Of a stretch of 39,228 bases of DNA, positions 26,513-35,460 are shown one piece after another. The stretch lies in assembly GCA_007695095.1 (NCBI GenBank), contig REEL01000098.1, forward strand, positions 1 through 39,228, in the 5' to 3' direction. This DNA is from Chitinophagaceae bacterium. Lineage in GTDB: Bacteria > Bacteroidota > Bacteroidia > Chitinophagales > REEL01. The notes under the pieces were generated by a model. That model was not told the DNA's origin. It worked only from the letters and a program-made list of their open reading frames with translations, and did no database searches. Every line of letters begins with the position of its first letter. The stretch's first letter is position 1. Position numbers and translations under genes: made by a program.

Positions 26513-27115
26513 TTAAAGTTCTTTTTTAATAATTTTCAAAACTTCATCATCAAAAATACTGGTCCTGGGGGCTACAGTAGCGATTAAAACGCCGTCTTTC
26601 CCAATTATATACTTTTGAAAATTCCACGAGACATCACTTTCAAGAACTCCGTTTTTTTCTTTCTTTGTGAGAAAGGTATATAAAGGATGCTGGTCGCTGC
26701 CTTTAACTGAAATCTTTGAAAACATGGGAAAACTCACTCCAAAATTAGCCTGGCAAAACTCCAGAATTTCTTCATCTGAGCCGGGTTCCTGATTCATGAA
26801 GTTGTTTGCAGGAAACCCCAATACTTCAACTCCTAAAGAATTATATTCCTCGTAAAAGGCCTGCAGCTCTTCATACTGCGGTGTTAGGCCACATTTGCTG
26901 GCTACATTTACTATAACTAAAACATTATCTTTAAATTGACCAAGTTCCAGTTTCTCACCGTAAATATTTTCGACTTCTATATTGTAAAGATTAGGCATAG
27001 TGGTTCTTTGATTATTATCATCATGAAAAGCACTTCCTACAGTAGTGCCTGTTTGACAAGCATTGAGAAATACTATAAAAGAGATAAACGTAAAAAAAAT
27101 TGATTTACTAAGCAT
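26513..27115 (-). CDS. Lipoprotein glutathione peroxidase-like enzyme
   Basis: 200 residues. The N-terminus has a lipobox-like FLNAC with Cys20, so it is probably membrane-anchored and faces the periplasm. The peroxidatic Cys75 is in VASKCGLTPQY, and Trp164 and Asn165 are in SWNFQKYI. The second motif reads GFPANNFMNQEPG, where many family members have a Cys and a Gln. A possible resolving Cys121 is in EFCQANFG, which suggests a thioredoxin-type rather than glutathione-type donor. The two thioredoxin-fold neighbours downstream could supply the electrons. Confidence 0.9.
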   Translation of the reverse strand: MLSKSIFFTFISFIVFLNACQTGTTVGSAFHDDNNQRTTMPNLYNIEVENIYGEKLELGQFKDNVLVIVNVASKCGLTPQYEELQAFYEEYNSLGVEVLGFPANNFMNQEPGSDEEILEFCQANFGVSFPMFSKISVKGSDQHPLYTFLTKKEKNGVLESDVSWNFQKYIIGKDGVLIATVAPRTSIFDDEVLKIIKKEL

Positions 27116-27170
27116 TTTTGTGATTTATAACAATATAACATATTTTTTTGTAAATAGTTGTAGGCGTCAA

Positions 27171-28694
27171 CTAATTTTCAGAATCCTCTTCAAAATTATT
27201 CTTTGAAAACATAGCATTTAACAAATCTTTAAATTTGTAAGTCCCCTGATAGTCATCTCTGTGAATTCTTGAATTTGCGGCTAAACCATTTAAGATAAAT
27301 TCGGCATAAAAAGAAATATGATTTTCCTCTTTACAAATAGATTTTGCAGCATTCATTAAACCTGTCACTTTAGCTAATGAGTTTTTGTATGTTTTATCAT
27401 CAGAAATATTATCAATTTCTAATTCATTTCCGTTTTCAAACCACTGTATGATATTTAAGAATTTGCTTGATTTATCAGAGTTAATCTTTTTACTTCTGAA
27501 TTCCGGAAAATATTGATTAAATCTATTTCTGACTGCTTTTTCGATTATTTTGTGCGCAACTATAATTGCCCCTTCCTGTTCACCTTCATAAACTAGTTCT
27601 ATTTTTCCGGTAATGGCAGGTACTATTCCTGCAAAATCTGACAGACGAATGTTTGTACTTTTTTCATTATTAGCCAATGCTCTTCGGTAAGCTGTTTGAT
27701 ATAAAAGTTCGTAAGCTGAGATTGACAGCCTTGCAGAAACCCCGCTTTGAATATCCACAAAGTCACTTTTTCTGGCTTCAAAAACAATTTCCTCAATTAG
27801 GTCGGCAGCCATTTCCGGTAAGTTTACAACTTGCTTTACTTCATTATCTATACTTGCTTCCTGGGCAGTAATGTTTTTTGCAATTTCTGTACTGAGAGCA
27901 TAATGGGTAATTATTTGACTTTCTATTCTGTCTTTTAAAGGCGTTACTATGGCTCCCCGGCTTGTGTAATCTTCCGGATTTGCTGAAAAGCAAAACTGAA
28001 TATCTAAAGGCATTCTCAGTTTAAAGCCCCTGATTTGTATATCTCCTTCCTGAAGTATGTTAAATAGCGAAACTTGAATTCTTGCTTGTAAATCAGGCAA
28101 TTCATTAATAGTAAAGATGCATCTGTTAGAACGGGGAATGATACCGTAGTGAATTATTTCCTCATCTGCATAAGTTAGCTTTTGATTTACGGCTTTTATT
28201 GGGTCAATATCTCCAATTAAATCAGCAATGGATACATCCGGAGTTGCCAGTTTTTCTGAATATCTTTCTGTCTTGTGCATCCAGTCTACCGGAGTTTTAT
28301 CTTTTAATCGTGTAATTAATTCTACAGATTGTTTAGAAATGGGTAAAAGCGGATCTTCATTTAATGGAGAGCCCTGAATAACGGGAATATACTCATCTAA
28401 TAAATCGACCATTAGTCTGGCAATTTTTGTCTTCCCCTGTCCTCTTAATCCCAGTAATAAAATATTGTGACCTGCTAAAATGGCTCTTTCAAGCTCAGGG
28501 ATTACAGTGTCTTCAAAGCCAACTATTCCAGGAAAGGTTGTTTCCTTTTTTTTAATCTTTTCTATTAGGTTGTTTTTGAGTTCTTTTTTGATACTGCAAT
28601 ACTGGTATCCTGCAGTTTTTAATTCACCCAAAGTGTTTATTTCGTTAGTTTTATATCGTTTTTTTAAGAAGGTAGTCAAGTTTTTTTTACTCAT
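27171..28694 (-). CDS. AAA+ ATPase of the magnesium-chelatase/MoxR-like kind
   Basis: 507 residues. Walker A GLRGQGKT (82-89). The Walker B-like strand CIFTINEL has Asn197-Glu198, so the usual Asp is Asn while the catalytic Glu is kept. Sensor 1 is in FCFSANPEDYTSRG (Asn239), followed by the PLKDRIESQ arginine region. This is the layout of ChlI/BchI, RavA and MoxR-type ATPases. No tetrapyrrole-pathway gene is near, so it is not likely to be a true magnesium chelatase. The C-terminal 130 residues (ISDDKTYKNSLAKVTG and so on) are family-specific. It starts 10 bases after the VWA gene; together they form a probable ATPase/VWA chaperone pair. Confidence 0.82.
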   Translation of the reverse strand: MSKKNLTTFLKKRYKTNEINTLGELKTAGYQYCSIKKELKNNLIEKIKKKETTFPGIVGFEDTVIPELERAILAGHNILLLGLRGQGKTKIARLMVDLLDEYIPVIQGSPLNEDPLLPISKQSVELITRLKDKTPVDWMHKTERYSEKLATPDVSIADLIGDIDPIKAVNQKLTYADEEIIHYGIIPRSNRCIFTINELPDLQARIQVSLFNILQEGDIQIRGFKLRMPLDIQFCFSANPEDYTSRGAIVTPLKDRIESQIITHYALSTEIAKNITAQEASIDNEVKQVVNLPEMAADLIEEIVFEARKSDFVDIQSGVSARLSISAYELLYQTAYRRALANNEKSTNIRLSDFAGIVPAITGKIELVYEGEQEGAIIVAHKIIEKAVRNRFNQYFPEFRSKKINSDKSSKFLNIIQWFENGNELEIDNISDDKTYKNSLAKVTGLMNAAKSICKEENHISFYAEFILNGLAANSRIHRDDYQGTYKFKDLLNAMFSKNNFEEDSEN

Positions 28695-28704
28695 ATTTTA
28701 AGTA

Positions 28705-29823
28705 TTATCGGGTTTTTTTTATTCTATTTTTTTCAAAATCGTAAAACATAAATTCTCCTAAGCGGTTCAGTCCGGTGAAGAAGCTTTTTCCTTTATTCAA
28801 TTCGGTAAATTCTTCTACAAATTCTCTTAGTTGTTGGTCTGAAGTAACCATAAAAGTGGTTACCTTAATATCATTTTTAAGCAAAACTTTGGCAAGATTC
28901 ATAGTCCGGTTAATCACTTTCGGGTCAAAGCCAAAACTATTCTGATAATATCCGTCTCCTTCTTTTATACAAGTCGGCTTACCATCAGTAATCATAAAAA
29001 TTTGTTTATTTGGCAACTTCCTTTTTCGAAGCAGGTGCATTGATAACTCTAAGCCCGCTACCATATTTGTATAATAAGGTCCAACCTGTAGATATGGTAA
29101 GTCCTTTACTTCCACCTGCCATGCATCTGTTCCAAAAACTACCACATCGAAAGTATCATTTTTATATTTTCGTTTTATTAATTCAGCCAAAGCAATGGCT
29201 ACTTTTTTGGCCGGTGTAATTCTGTCTTCGCCATATAAAATCATAGAGTGAGAAATATCTATCATCAGAACTGTCGATGTTTGACTTAAATGTTCCTGCT
29301 CTTTTACCAGGAGATGCTCTTCTTTTAAGTCAAAACTATTATTATCCATGCTTCCATGAATTTGAGCATTTTTAATAGATTCGGAAAAGTCGATATTTTC
29401 GACAGCATCCCCAAATTCAAAGTTTTTCAGTTCGTCTCCGTAGTCAAGCCCTTTTCCGGATACATTTGTTTTATGATTTCCCTGTCCGCCTTTTTCGATT
29501 TTTTTAAAGATTAAATCCAGTGTTTGACTTTGTATATGAAAAGTAGTCTTGGCAGTAACTTTGAAAGATTGTTTAGAGTCACGGTTTATATAGCCTTTTT
29601 CTTCTAATTCATTTTTAAAATCCTCTAAAGTATAATCTGAAGTAGTGATTTTATATTCATCATCAATTTCTTTCAGCCAGTTGAACGCCTCGTCTATATC
29701 TCCCCCGGTATGCTGAATTAGCTCCAAAAAAATATCGAGCAATTGCTTAAATATTGATTTTTTGTTTTTGCCCGGAATAAATGCAGAAAATTTTCTGGTA
29801 AACATTTTTTCTTTTCTTAACAT
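28705..29823 (-). CDS. VWA-domain protein paired with the AAA+ ATPase
   Basis: 372 residues. The N-terminal half (about 1-180) is helical and charged. The C-terminal von Willebrand A domain has a complete MIDAS: Asp189-Ile-Ser191-His-Ser193 (DISHS), Thr252 (YYTNMV) and Asp280 (MITDGKPT). It has no signal peptide or membrane segment. An internal ATG at 29805 (MFTRKFSAF) is an alternative start. It is the first gene of the unit, 10 bases before the AAA+ gene. Comparable pairs include ChlI/ChlD, RavA/ViaA and CbbQ/CbbO. The target is unknown. Confidence 0.82.
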   Translation of the reverse strand: MLRKEKMFTRKFSAFIPGKNKKSIFKQLLDIFLELIQHTGGDIDEAFNWLKEIDDEYKITTSDYTLEDFKNELEEKGYINRDSKQSFKVTAKTTFHIQSQTLDLIFKKIEKGGQGNHKTNVSGKGLDYGDELKNFEFGDAVENIDFSESIKNAQIHGSMDNNSFDLKEEHLLVKEQEHLSQTSTVLMIDISHSMILYGEDRITPAKKVAIALAELIKRKYKNDTFDVVVFGTDAWQVEVKDLPYLQVGPYYTNMVAGLELSMHLLRKRKLPNKQIFMITDGKPTCIKEGDGYYQNSFGFDPKVINRTMNLAKVLLKNDIKVTTFMVTSDQQLREFVEEFTELNKGKSFFTGLNRLGEFMFYDFEKNRIKKTR

Positions 29824-29942
29824 GCAAAAGCGTCACTTTGTTATGAAACTTTTAATAATTCTCTGAACAAATGTTTAAACAACTTACAATGCTTTGTTGA
29901 TAACTGTTGATTAACATTATTTTTATTCAGCATTGAATTGTC

Positions 29943-29950
29943 TAATTTTG
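29943..29950 (+). promoter_or_regulatory. Candidate -7 element (TAATTTTG) just before the oxidoreductase start
   Basis: TAATTTTG matches TAnnTTTG and ends 9 bases before the ATG at 29960, so the transcript would be leaderless or nearly so. No TTG is at the normal distance upstream. The rest of the 136-base divergent region shows no other feature. Confidence 0.4.
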
Positions 29951-29959
29951 CCAAAAAAA

Positions 29960-30952
29960 ATGCTTAAAACAGGACTGTTTGGAGTTGGTCATCTTGGGAA
30001 AATTCATCTTAAAATTTTAAAAGAATTAAAAGGTTTTGATTTGGTAGGCATCTATGATGCCGATAAAAAAGTTGCTGAGAAAGTTTCAAAGGAATTTAAT
30101 GTGCCGGCTTTTTCAGATGAGCAAAGCTTATTTGATGCAGTTGATGCTCTTGATATAGTTACTCCCACACCGGCTCATTATGATTTGGCTTTGAAAGGTT
30201 TAAAAGGTGGTAAGCATGTATTTGTTGAAAAGCCTCTTGCTCACAATCTTGAACAGGCACATGAACTGATGGAGCTTTCTGAAGAGTCGCCGGTAATAGC
30301 ACAGGTAGGTCATGTTGAAAGATTTAATCCGGCATTTAAAATGGTTGAGCCATTGGCAATGAATCCGATGTTTATCGAATCTCACAGACTTGCTCCGTTT
30401 AATCCGAGAGGGACTGAGGTTTCTGTAGTGATGGACTTAATGATTCATGATATTGACTTACTTTTAACGGTTGTAAAATCTAATGTAAAAAGCATTAATG
30501 CCAGTGGAGTTGCAGTGGTAAGCAATACTGTAGATATTGCTAATGCAAGAATAGAATTTGACGATGGGGCTGTTGCAAATTTAACCGCCAGTAGAATTTC
30601 ATTGAAAAAAATGCGAAAAATTCGACTGTTTAGAAATAGTGCCTATTTAAGTGTAGACTTATTAGAAAAAGAAGCTGAAATATTTTTGTCTACCGGGGAT
30701 AAGAGTTTAAAAGATAAAGTTGATGCGATGGAAGGAGTTAAGAATTCGTTTACAATTGGAGAAGGTATGAATAAAAAAGATGTAACCTTTATAAAGCCAA
30801 AAATTGTTAACAATAATGCCATTGCTGAGGAACTAACTGAATTTAGAAATAGCATTGTAGAAGGGCAAGAAGTTGTTGTAAGCTTTTCAGATGGCTATAA
30901 AGCAATGTATATTGCAGATCAGATTCAGCGAAAAATTGAAAAAAAGATTTAA
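29960..30952 (+). CDS. Gfo/Idh/MocA-family oxidoreductase
   Basis: 330 residues from the ATG at 29960; an in-frame TTG at 29933 lies upstream of the likely promoter and is not used. Rossmann motif GLFGVGHLG (5-13), and the family EKPLAHN motif (Glu90-Lys91-Pro92) with its catalytic lysine. The C-terminal substrate domain includes MIHDIDLLLTV, where the His-Asp pair is typical. NAD(P)-dependent oxidation or reduction of a sugar or related compound; the sugar transferase gene 1 kb away may hint at nucleotide-sugar work, but specificity is not readable. Confidence 0.88.
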   Translation: MLKTGLFGVGHLGKIHLKILKELKGFDLVGIYDADKKVAEKVSKEFNVPAFSDEQSLFDAVDALDIVTPTPAHYDLALKGLKGGKHVFVEKPLAHNLEQAHELMELSEESPVIAQVGHVERFNPAFKMVEPLAMNPMFIESHRLAPFNPRGTEVSVVMDLMIHDIDLLLTVVKSNVKSINASGVAVVSNTVDIANARIEFDDGAVANLTASRISLKKMRKIRLFRNSAYLSVDLLEKEAEIFLSTGDKSLKDKVDAMEGVKNSFTIGEGMNKKDVTFIKPKIVNNNAIAEELTEFRNSIVEGQEVVVSFSDGYKAMYIADQIQRKIEKKI

Positions 30953-31081
30953 AATTGCAATAAAAAAGACTTTGAGGCATTAATTTGAATAAGCCACATC
31001 ATTTTAATGTTTTCTTTTTTTTATTGTATTTTACAAATATCTTTACCCGTATTGGTTAGTTACTTCAGCGATATTAAATAA

Positions 31082-31939
31082 ATGAAATTCACATTTTTCT
31101 TCAAAATACAAATGTTTTTAAAGCTATCAGGATTTATTATTTTGATTTTAGCCTCTTCTTGTACGCCTAATTCTACAGGAAACTTTGCCTCCTATTTATA
31201 TCTTACAGAAGCAGACTTAATAAATGTTTCATCATCTCAGGGAAGTGCTTCACATAATATTACAGATGCCTGGGTATATGCAGATGGTGAGTTAGTGGGA
31301 GTTTTTGAATTGCCGGCAAAAGTTCCTATTATTAGTGAGGGAGAAACTACCATAGAAATTAGTCCCGGAATTATGCTCAATGGTATTGCTTCAACAAGAA
31401 TTATTTACCCTTTTTATGATGATTTGGTTTTCACTCTTGATATGGAAGCCGGTAAAGTAGATACATTGAATATGCATTTTGAATATAAAAGTAATGTACA
31501 GTTTGCTTTAATAGAGGATTTTGAAAGCGGAAACAGCTTTTCAAATATAGATAGAGTAACCGGCGAGAGCCCGAATGTATATGAAGGAAATGCTTCCGGT
31601 TTTGTAACTGTTGATACCATAAATTTTCAAATAAACTCTCAACTGATTGATGCAGTAAATCTTCCGGGAGGGGGAGTGCCTGTTTTTGCTGAAATTAATT
31701 ATAAATCAAATGCCCGTTTTTTGGTGGGGATAAATACTATTTTTCAAGGTAACGAAAGAGAAGTGTTTATTTTAGGTATTAGTCAGCGTGAAAACTGGAA
31801 TAAAATTTATGTAAATCTCACACCTCAAACCACACAATTCGGACAAGGGGAATATAGATTGATATTTAGAACAGAATTGCCGGCTGAAAGTGATGAAGCT
31901 ATTATTTTTTTAGACAATATAAAGTTGTTACATTTATAA
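31082..31939 (+). CDS. Putative lipoprotein of unknown function
   Basis: 285 residues. The N-terminus ends in a lipobox-like LASSC with Cys27 (from the ATG at 31082), so the mature protein is probably an outer-membrane lipoprotein. The second half is a beta-rich module opened by LIEDFESG and closed by EAIIFLDNIKLLHL, in the style of galactose-binding-like jelly rolls. No catalytic motif is recognised. It follows a 129-base gap and precedes the sugar transferase gene by 47 bases in the same direction. Confidence 0.7.
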   Translation: MKFTFFFKIQMFLKLSGFIILILASSCTPNSTGNFASYLYLTEADLINVSSSQGSASHNITDAWVYADGELVGVFELPAKVPIISEGETTIEISPGIMLNGIASTRIIYPFYDDLVFTLDMEAGKVDTLNMHFEYKSNVQFALIEDFESGNSFSNIDRVTGESPNVYEGNASGFVTVDTINFQINSQLIDAVNLPGGGVPVFAEINYKSNARFLVGINTIFQGNEREVFILGISQRENWNKIYVNLTPQTTQFGQGEYRLIFRTELPAESDEAIIFLDNIKLLHL

Positions 31940-31986
31940 GCCTGAATACAAGTATAGTAAAAAGGCTTAGATTATGATATTGAGGA

Positions 31987-33450
31987 ATGAATAAAAAAGT
32001 AAAACTTAACCCTGAAAAGAATCTTATAACTTCTCCTCCTCGCAGAGCAACGTATGTTTTTATAACATGGGATTGGATTGCAGCAGTCTTATCCTGGTCT
32101 ATTCTTTTTTTATTTAGAAAGATATACATAGAGGGGAATCCGTTTTCTTTTGATCTTATGTTTGGGGATAAAAGTTATTTTGCGGGTATTTTGATCATTC
32201 CCCTCGCATGGCTTGCGCTTTATTACTTTAGCGGTACTTATTATACTAATATTTACCGAAAGTCAAGGTTAAAGGAACTGTATCAAATATTGATGCATAC
32301 TCTTTTTGGTGTAATCGTTTTATTTTTTACTGTTTTACTGGATGACTTAGTTTTTGATAATCCGGTTAACTATTACCGTTCCGTTATTGTCTTGTTTGCT
32401 GCGCATTTCCTGTTAACTTTTACCGGTAGATTTTTAATATTGAATTATGCAAAAAGACAAATTCAAAGAGATGAAATTGGTTTTAACACTATAATTATTG
32501 GCGGAAATAAAAATGCGGTTGATTTATATAACTTTTTTCGTTCTGAAAAAAAGTCACTGGGGAACAGATTTATAGGATTTGTAGAAAGTAATGGTCAGCA
32601 TCAAAACGGATTACAGCAGTATTTGGATTGCTTAGGTCACATTGATGAACTTGAGAAAATTATGCTATCTTACCCATTAGAAGACGTGATAATTGCCATA
32701 GATACTTCTGACCATGATAAAATAAGTAAGATAATGAATGTGCTGCGACGGCACAAAGTAGTTATAAAAATAATACCCGGAATTTATGATATTTTAGCAG
32801 GGTCGGTCAAAATGAATAATGTGATGGGTGCGCCATTGATAGAGTTGTATCCTGAAATGATGCCATTTCATCAGCGGATTATAAAAAGGGGGATAGACAT
32901 TTTTGTATCCTTTTTTAGTCTTTTGTTTTTGAGTCCGGTTCTGTTGTGGGTGGCTTTAAAAGTTCGGAGTTCTTCTCCGGGGCCAATTTTCTATTCTCAG
33001 TTTAGGGTAGGTCTTGATGGTGAAGAGTTTAGGATTTACAAATTCAGGTCAATGGTGGTAGATGCAGAAACATCCGGACCGGCTTTGTCTTCATCAAATG
33101 ATAGTAGAGTAACACCCTGGGGGCGCACTATGCGAAAGTGGCGATTGGATGAATTACCTCAGTTTTATAATGTACTTAAAGGCGAGATGAGTCTGGTAGG
33201 ACCCAGGCCGGAAAGACAGTTTTTTATTGATAAAATAGTCGAAAAGGCTCCGGCATACAGGCATTTACAAAAAGTAAAGCCGGGAATCACTTCTTTGGGT
33301 ATGGTGAAGTATGGTTATGCTGAAAATGTGGAACAAATGATTGAGCGTATGAAGTACGATCTTTTATATATTGAAAATATGTCCCTTTCAATAGATTTTA
33401 AAATTATGGCTTACACCATTATTACTCTTATTCACGGTAAGGGAAAGTAA
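31987..33450 (+). CDS. Polyprenyl-phosphate sugar-1-phosphate transferase (exopolysaccharide initiation)
   Basis: 487 residues in the WcaJ/WbaP-like layout. About four membrane segments occupy 22-155, then a CoA-binding-like cytoplasmic domain at about 160-290 (FNTIIIGGNKNAVDLY). The C-terminal catalytic sugar-transferase domain from about 299 has RGIDIFVSFFSLLFLSPVLL, PGPIFYSQFRVGLDG, KFRSMVVDAE (Asp359 and Glu361), RLDELPQFYNVLKGE and GPRPER. It moves a sugar phosphate from a nucleotide sugar to undecaprenyl phosphate, the first step in making a polysaccharide or glycan chain. The 3' end is 2 bases from the convergent prenyl-synthase stop. Confidence 0.93.
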   Translation: MNKKVKLNPEKNLITSPPRRATYVFITWDWIAAVLSWSILFLFRKIYIEGNPFSFDLMFGDKSYFAGILIIPLAWLALYYFSGTYYTNIYRKSRLKELYQILMHTLFGVIVLFFTVLLDDLVFDNPVNYYRSVIVLFAAHFLLTFTGRFLILNYAKRQIQRDEIGFNTIIIGGNKNAVDLYNFFRSEKKSLGNRFIGFVESNGQHQNGLQQYLDCLGHIDELEKIMLSYPLEDVIIAIDTSDHDKISKIMNVLRRHKVVIKIIPGIYDILAGSVKMNNVMGAPLIELYPEMMPFHQRIIKRGIDIFVSFFSLLFLSPVLLWVALKVRSSSPGPIFYSQFRVGLDGEEFRIYKFRSMVVDAETSGPALSSSNDSRVTPWGRTMRKWRLDELPQFYNVLKGEMSLVGPRPERQFFIDKIVEKAPAYRHLQKVKPGITSLGMVKYGYAENVEQMIERMKYDLLYIENMSLSIDFKIMAYTIITLIHGKGK

Positions 33451-33452
33451 AT

Positions 33453-34427
33453 TTATTTATCTCTGTTTATAGTGAAATGTATCAACAAGTTAAGGCTGTC
33501 TTTAGCTTCAGATTCAGGAATTTTAGCTAAAATTGAAATAGCTTTTTCTTTGTGTTCATTCATTTTTTCGTTTGCATATTTAATGCCGTCACTTTTTACA
33601 ACAAAGTCAATAACCTCCTGAACTTTTTTTGAATCCTGGCTTTGATTTTTAATAATGTACTTTATTTTTCTTTTAGTAAAAGAATCTGCATTCCTCAAGG
33701 CATGAATGAGAGGCAGGGTCATTTTTTTCTCTTTAATATCAATGCCTTTAGGTTTGCCAATATCATGATTTCCAAAATCAAAAAGGTCATCTTTTATCTG
33801 AAAAGCTATTCCGGCGTGCTCTCCAAATTGTTGCATGGTTGAGATTATCTCTTCGTCTTTTGTAGTGGATGCAGCTCCGGTAGCACAGGCTGCTGAAATT
33901 AAAGAGGCAGTTTTTTGTCTGATAATATCAAAATAAACACTTTCATCAATATCGAGTTTACGGGTTTTTTCCATTTGCAAAAGCTCGCCTTCACTCATTT
34001 TTTGAACGGCTTCAGATACCAGTTCAAGTATTCTGAATTCTTTATTATTAATGGCTAAAAGTAAGCCCCGGCTTAGCAAATAATCACCAACCAGAACGGC
34101 TATTTTGTTTTTCCAAAGTGCATTAATCGAGAAAAACCCCCTTCTTTCAAATGAATCATCTACAACGTCGTCATGTACTAATGTAGCTGTATGAAGTAAT
34201 TCAATAAGAGATGCTCCATTATAAGTAGAATCATTAACGGAACCGAATGCTTTTGCAGAAAGAAAGACAAAAAGAGGTCTAATTTGCTTTCCTTTTCGCT
34301 TAATGATGTAATGGGAAATCTTATCTAAAAGCGGAACCTTACTCTTCATTGAATCTTTGAATTTTTGCTCAAATATTTCAAGTTCAGTGACAATAGGTTT
34401 CTTTATATCTTCAATTTTTATCGGCAT
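33453..34427 (-). CDS. Polyprenyl diphosphate synthase (long-chain trans type)
   Basis: 324 residues. Both aspartate-rich metal-binding motifs are present: DDVVD at 86-90 (LVHDDVVDD) and DDLFD at 213-217. The residues before the first motif (LLHTATLVHDD) resemble those of long-chain IspB-type synthases rather than short-chain ones, so the product is probably the menaquinone side chain. It makes polyprenyl diphosphate from isopentenyl and allylic diphosphates. The 184-base spacer to the divergent hydrolase gene (34428-34611) is AT-rich and shows no clear promoter match. Confidence 0.92.
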   Translation of the reverse strand: MPIKIEDIKKPIVTELEIFEQKFKDSMKSKVPLLDKISHYIIKRKGKQIRPLFVFLSAKAFGSVNDSTYNGASLIELLHTATLVHDDVVDDSFERRGFFSINALWKNKIAVLVGDYLLSRGLLLAINNKEFRILELVSEAVQKMSEGELLQMEKTRKLDIDESVYFDIIRQKTASLISAACATGAASTTKDEEIISTMQQFGEHAGIAFQIKDDLFDFGNHDIGKPKGIDIKEKKMTLPLIHALRNADSFTKRKIKYIIKNQSQDSKKVQEVIDFVVKSDGIKYANEKMNEHKEKAISILAKIPESEAKDSLNLLIHFTINRDK

Positions 34428-34611
34428 TTTTTTCTGTTACGGTGCTAAAATACAGTTATTCTACGTTATTTGCTAAACTGTCTTTATTATTGTTTTATAA
34501 GTTTTTTTATATTTCATTTGTAAAAGCTTGAAAGGCTTAGTTGAAAAATATTTTGGTTTTTAAATTTTTGATTGAGTCTTTTGTATTTCTTTAAATATTA
34601 AAAATACTAAA

Positions 34612-35460
34612 ATGATTGTAAGTGAAACTCATCACATAAGTGGTTCCGATGGTAAAACAATTTTAATTGATGTAAAATATTCCAATAAAAAACATCCATT
34701 GCCGATAATTGTTTTTTGCCATGGATTTAAAGGGTTTAAAGATTGGGGGCACTTTAATTTAATTGCAGATTTTTTTGCTCAAAACGGATATGTATTTGTA
34801 AAGTTCAATTTTTCTCATAATGGAACCAGGGTTGATTCTCCGGAAAGTTTTACAGATTTAGAAGCTTTTTCTAAGAATAATTTCTCCAAGGAACTTTTTG
34901 ATACTGAAAAGGTAGTAGATTTTGTATGCACCTCAGAGTTCAGAGATAAATATAATGCTGATTTATCAAACTTAATACTTATGGGGCATAGCAGGGGAGG
35001 AGGCATAGCAATACTTCAGGCTTCCGGGGACGAAAGAATTAAGGCTTTGATTACCCTTTCTGCTATAGAAGCTTTTGGAAAGTACTGGTCAAAAGAGCAA
35101 ATGGATAAATGGAAGAGAGAAGGTGTAATGTATATAAAAAATGCAAGAACTAATCAGGAATTACCAATGGATTATCAGATGTATGAAGACTTTTATAGAA
35201 ATAAAGACAGATTAGATATTCCCAAAGCCGCCGGGAAAATGAATTGCCCCTGGCTAATTGTTCATGCTAAAGATGACTCAACTATTCCTTTTAATGCAGC
35301 AGAAAATATGCATAAGGCATGTGAAAAGTCTGAATTGATGTTATTGGATGAGGGAGGCCATACTTTTGGCGGCAAACATCCCTGGTTGGAGGATGAGTTA
35401 CCTGCAGAGACGAAAGAAATTGTCGGGTTTTCACTAGATTTTCTGAAAAAAAGTCTCTAA
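34612..35460 (+). CDS. Alpha/beta hydrolase
   Basis: 282 residues. The nucleophile elbow is GHSRGGG with Ser127, a candidate acid is Asp221 or Asp222 (VHAKDDSTIPF), and a candidate base is His250 (DEGGHTFGG). The oxyanion region begins FCHGFKGFKDW. No signal peptide, so it is cytoplasmic. Most like the dienelactone-hydrolase/acyl-peptidase-like branch; the substrate is unknown. Its stop overlaps the convergent ComB-like gene by 4 bases. Confidence 0.88.
   Translation: MIVSETHHISGSDGKTILIDVKYSNKKHPLPIIVFCHGFKGFKDWGHFNLIADFFAQNGYVFVKFNFSHNGTRVDSPESFTDLEAFSKNNFSKELFDTEKVVDFVCTSEFRDKYNADLSNLILMGHSRGGGIAILQASGDERIKALITLSAIEAFGKYWSKEQMDKWKREGVMYIKNARTNQELPMDYQMYEDFYRNKDRLDIPKAAGKMNCPWLIVHAKDDSTIPFNAAENMHKACEKSELMLLDEGGHTFGGKHPWLEDELPAETKEIVGFSLDFLKKSL

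Noticed and set aside
27171-28694. Possible magnesium chelatase for chlorophyll or a sigma-54 activator
   Set aside because: No tetrapyrrole genes are present, and the GAFTGA loop and DNA-binding domain of sigma-54 activators are absent.
31935-31971. TAAGCC ... GGCTTA inverted repeat before the sugar transferase gene
   Set aside because: A 6-bp stem with a loop of over 20 bases and no T-run is too weak for a terminator.
34428-34611. Divergent spacer searched for promoters and small RNAs
   Set aside because: Only near-matches to TAnnTTTG and no stable hairpin; nothing I can support.
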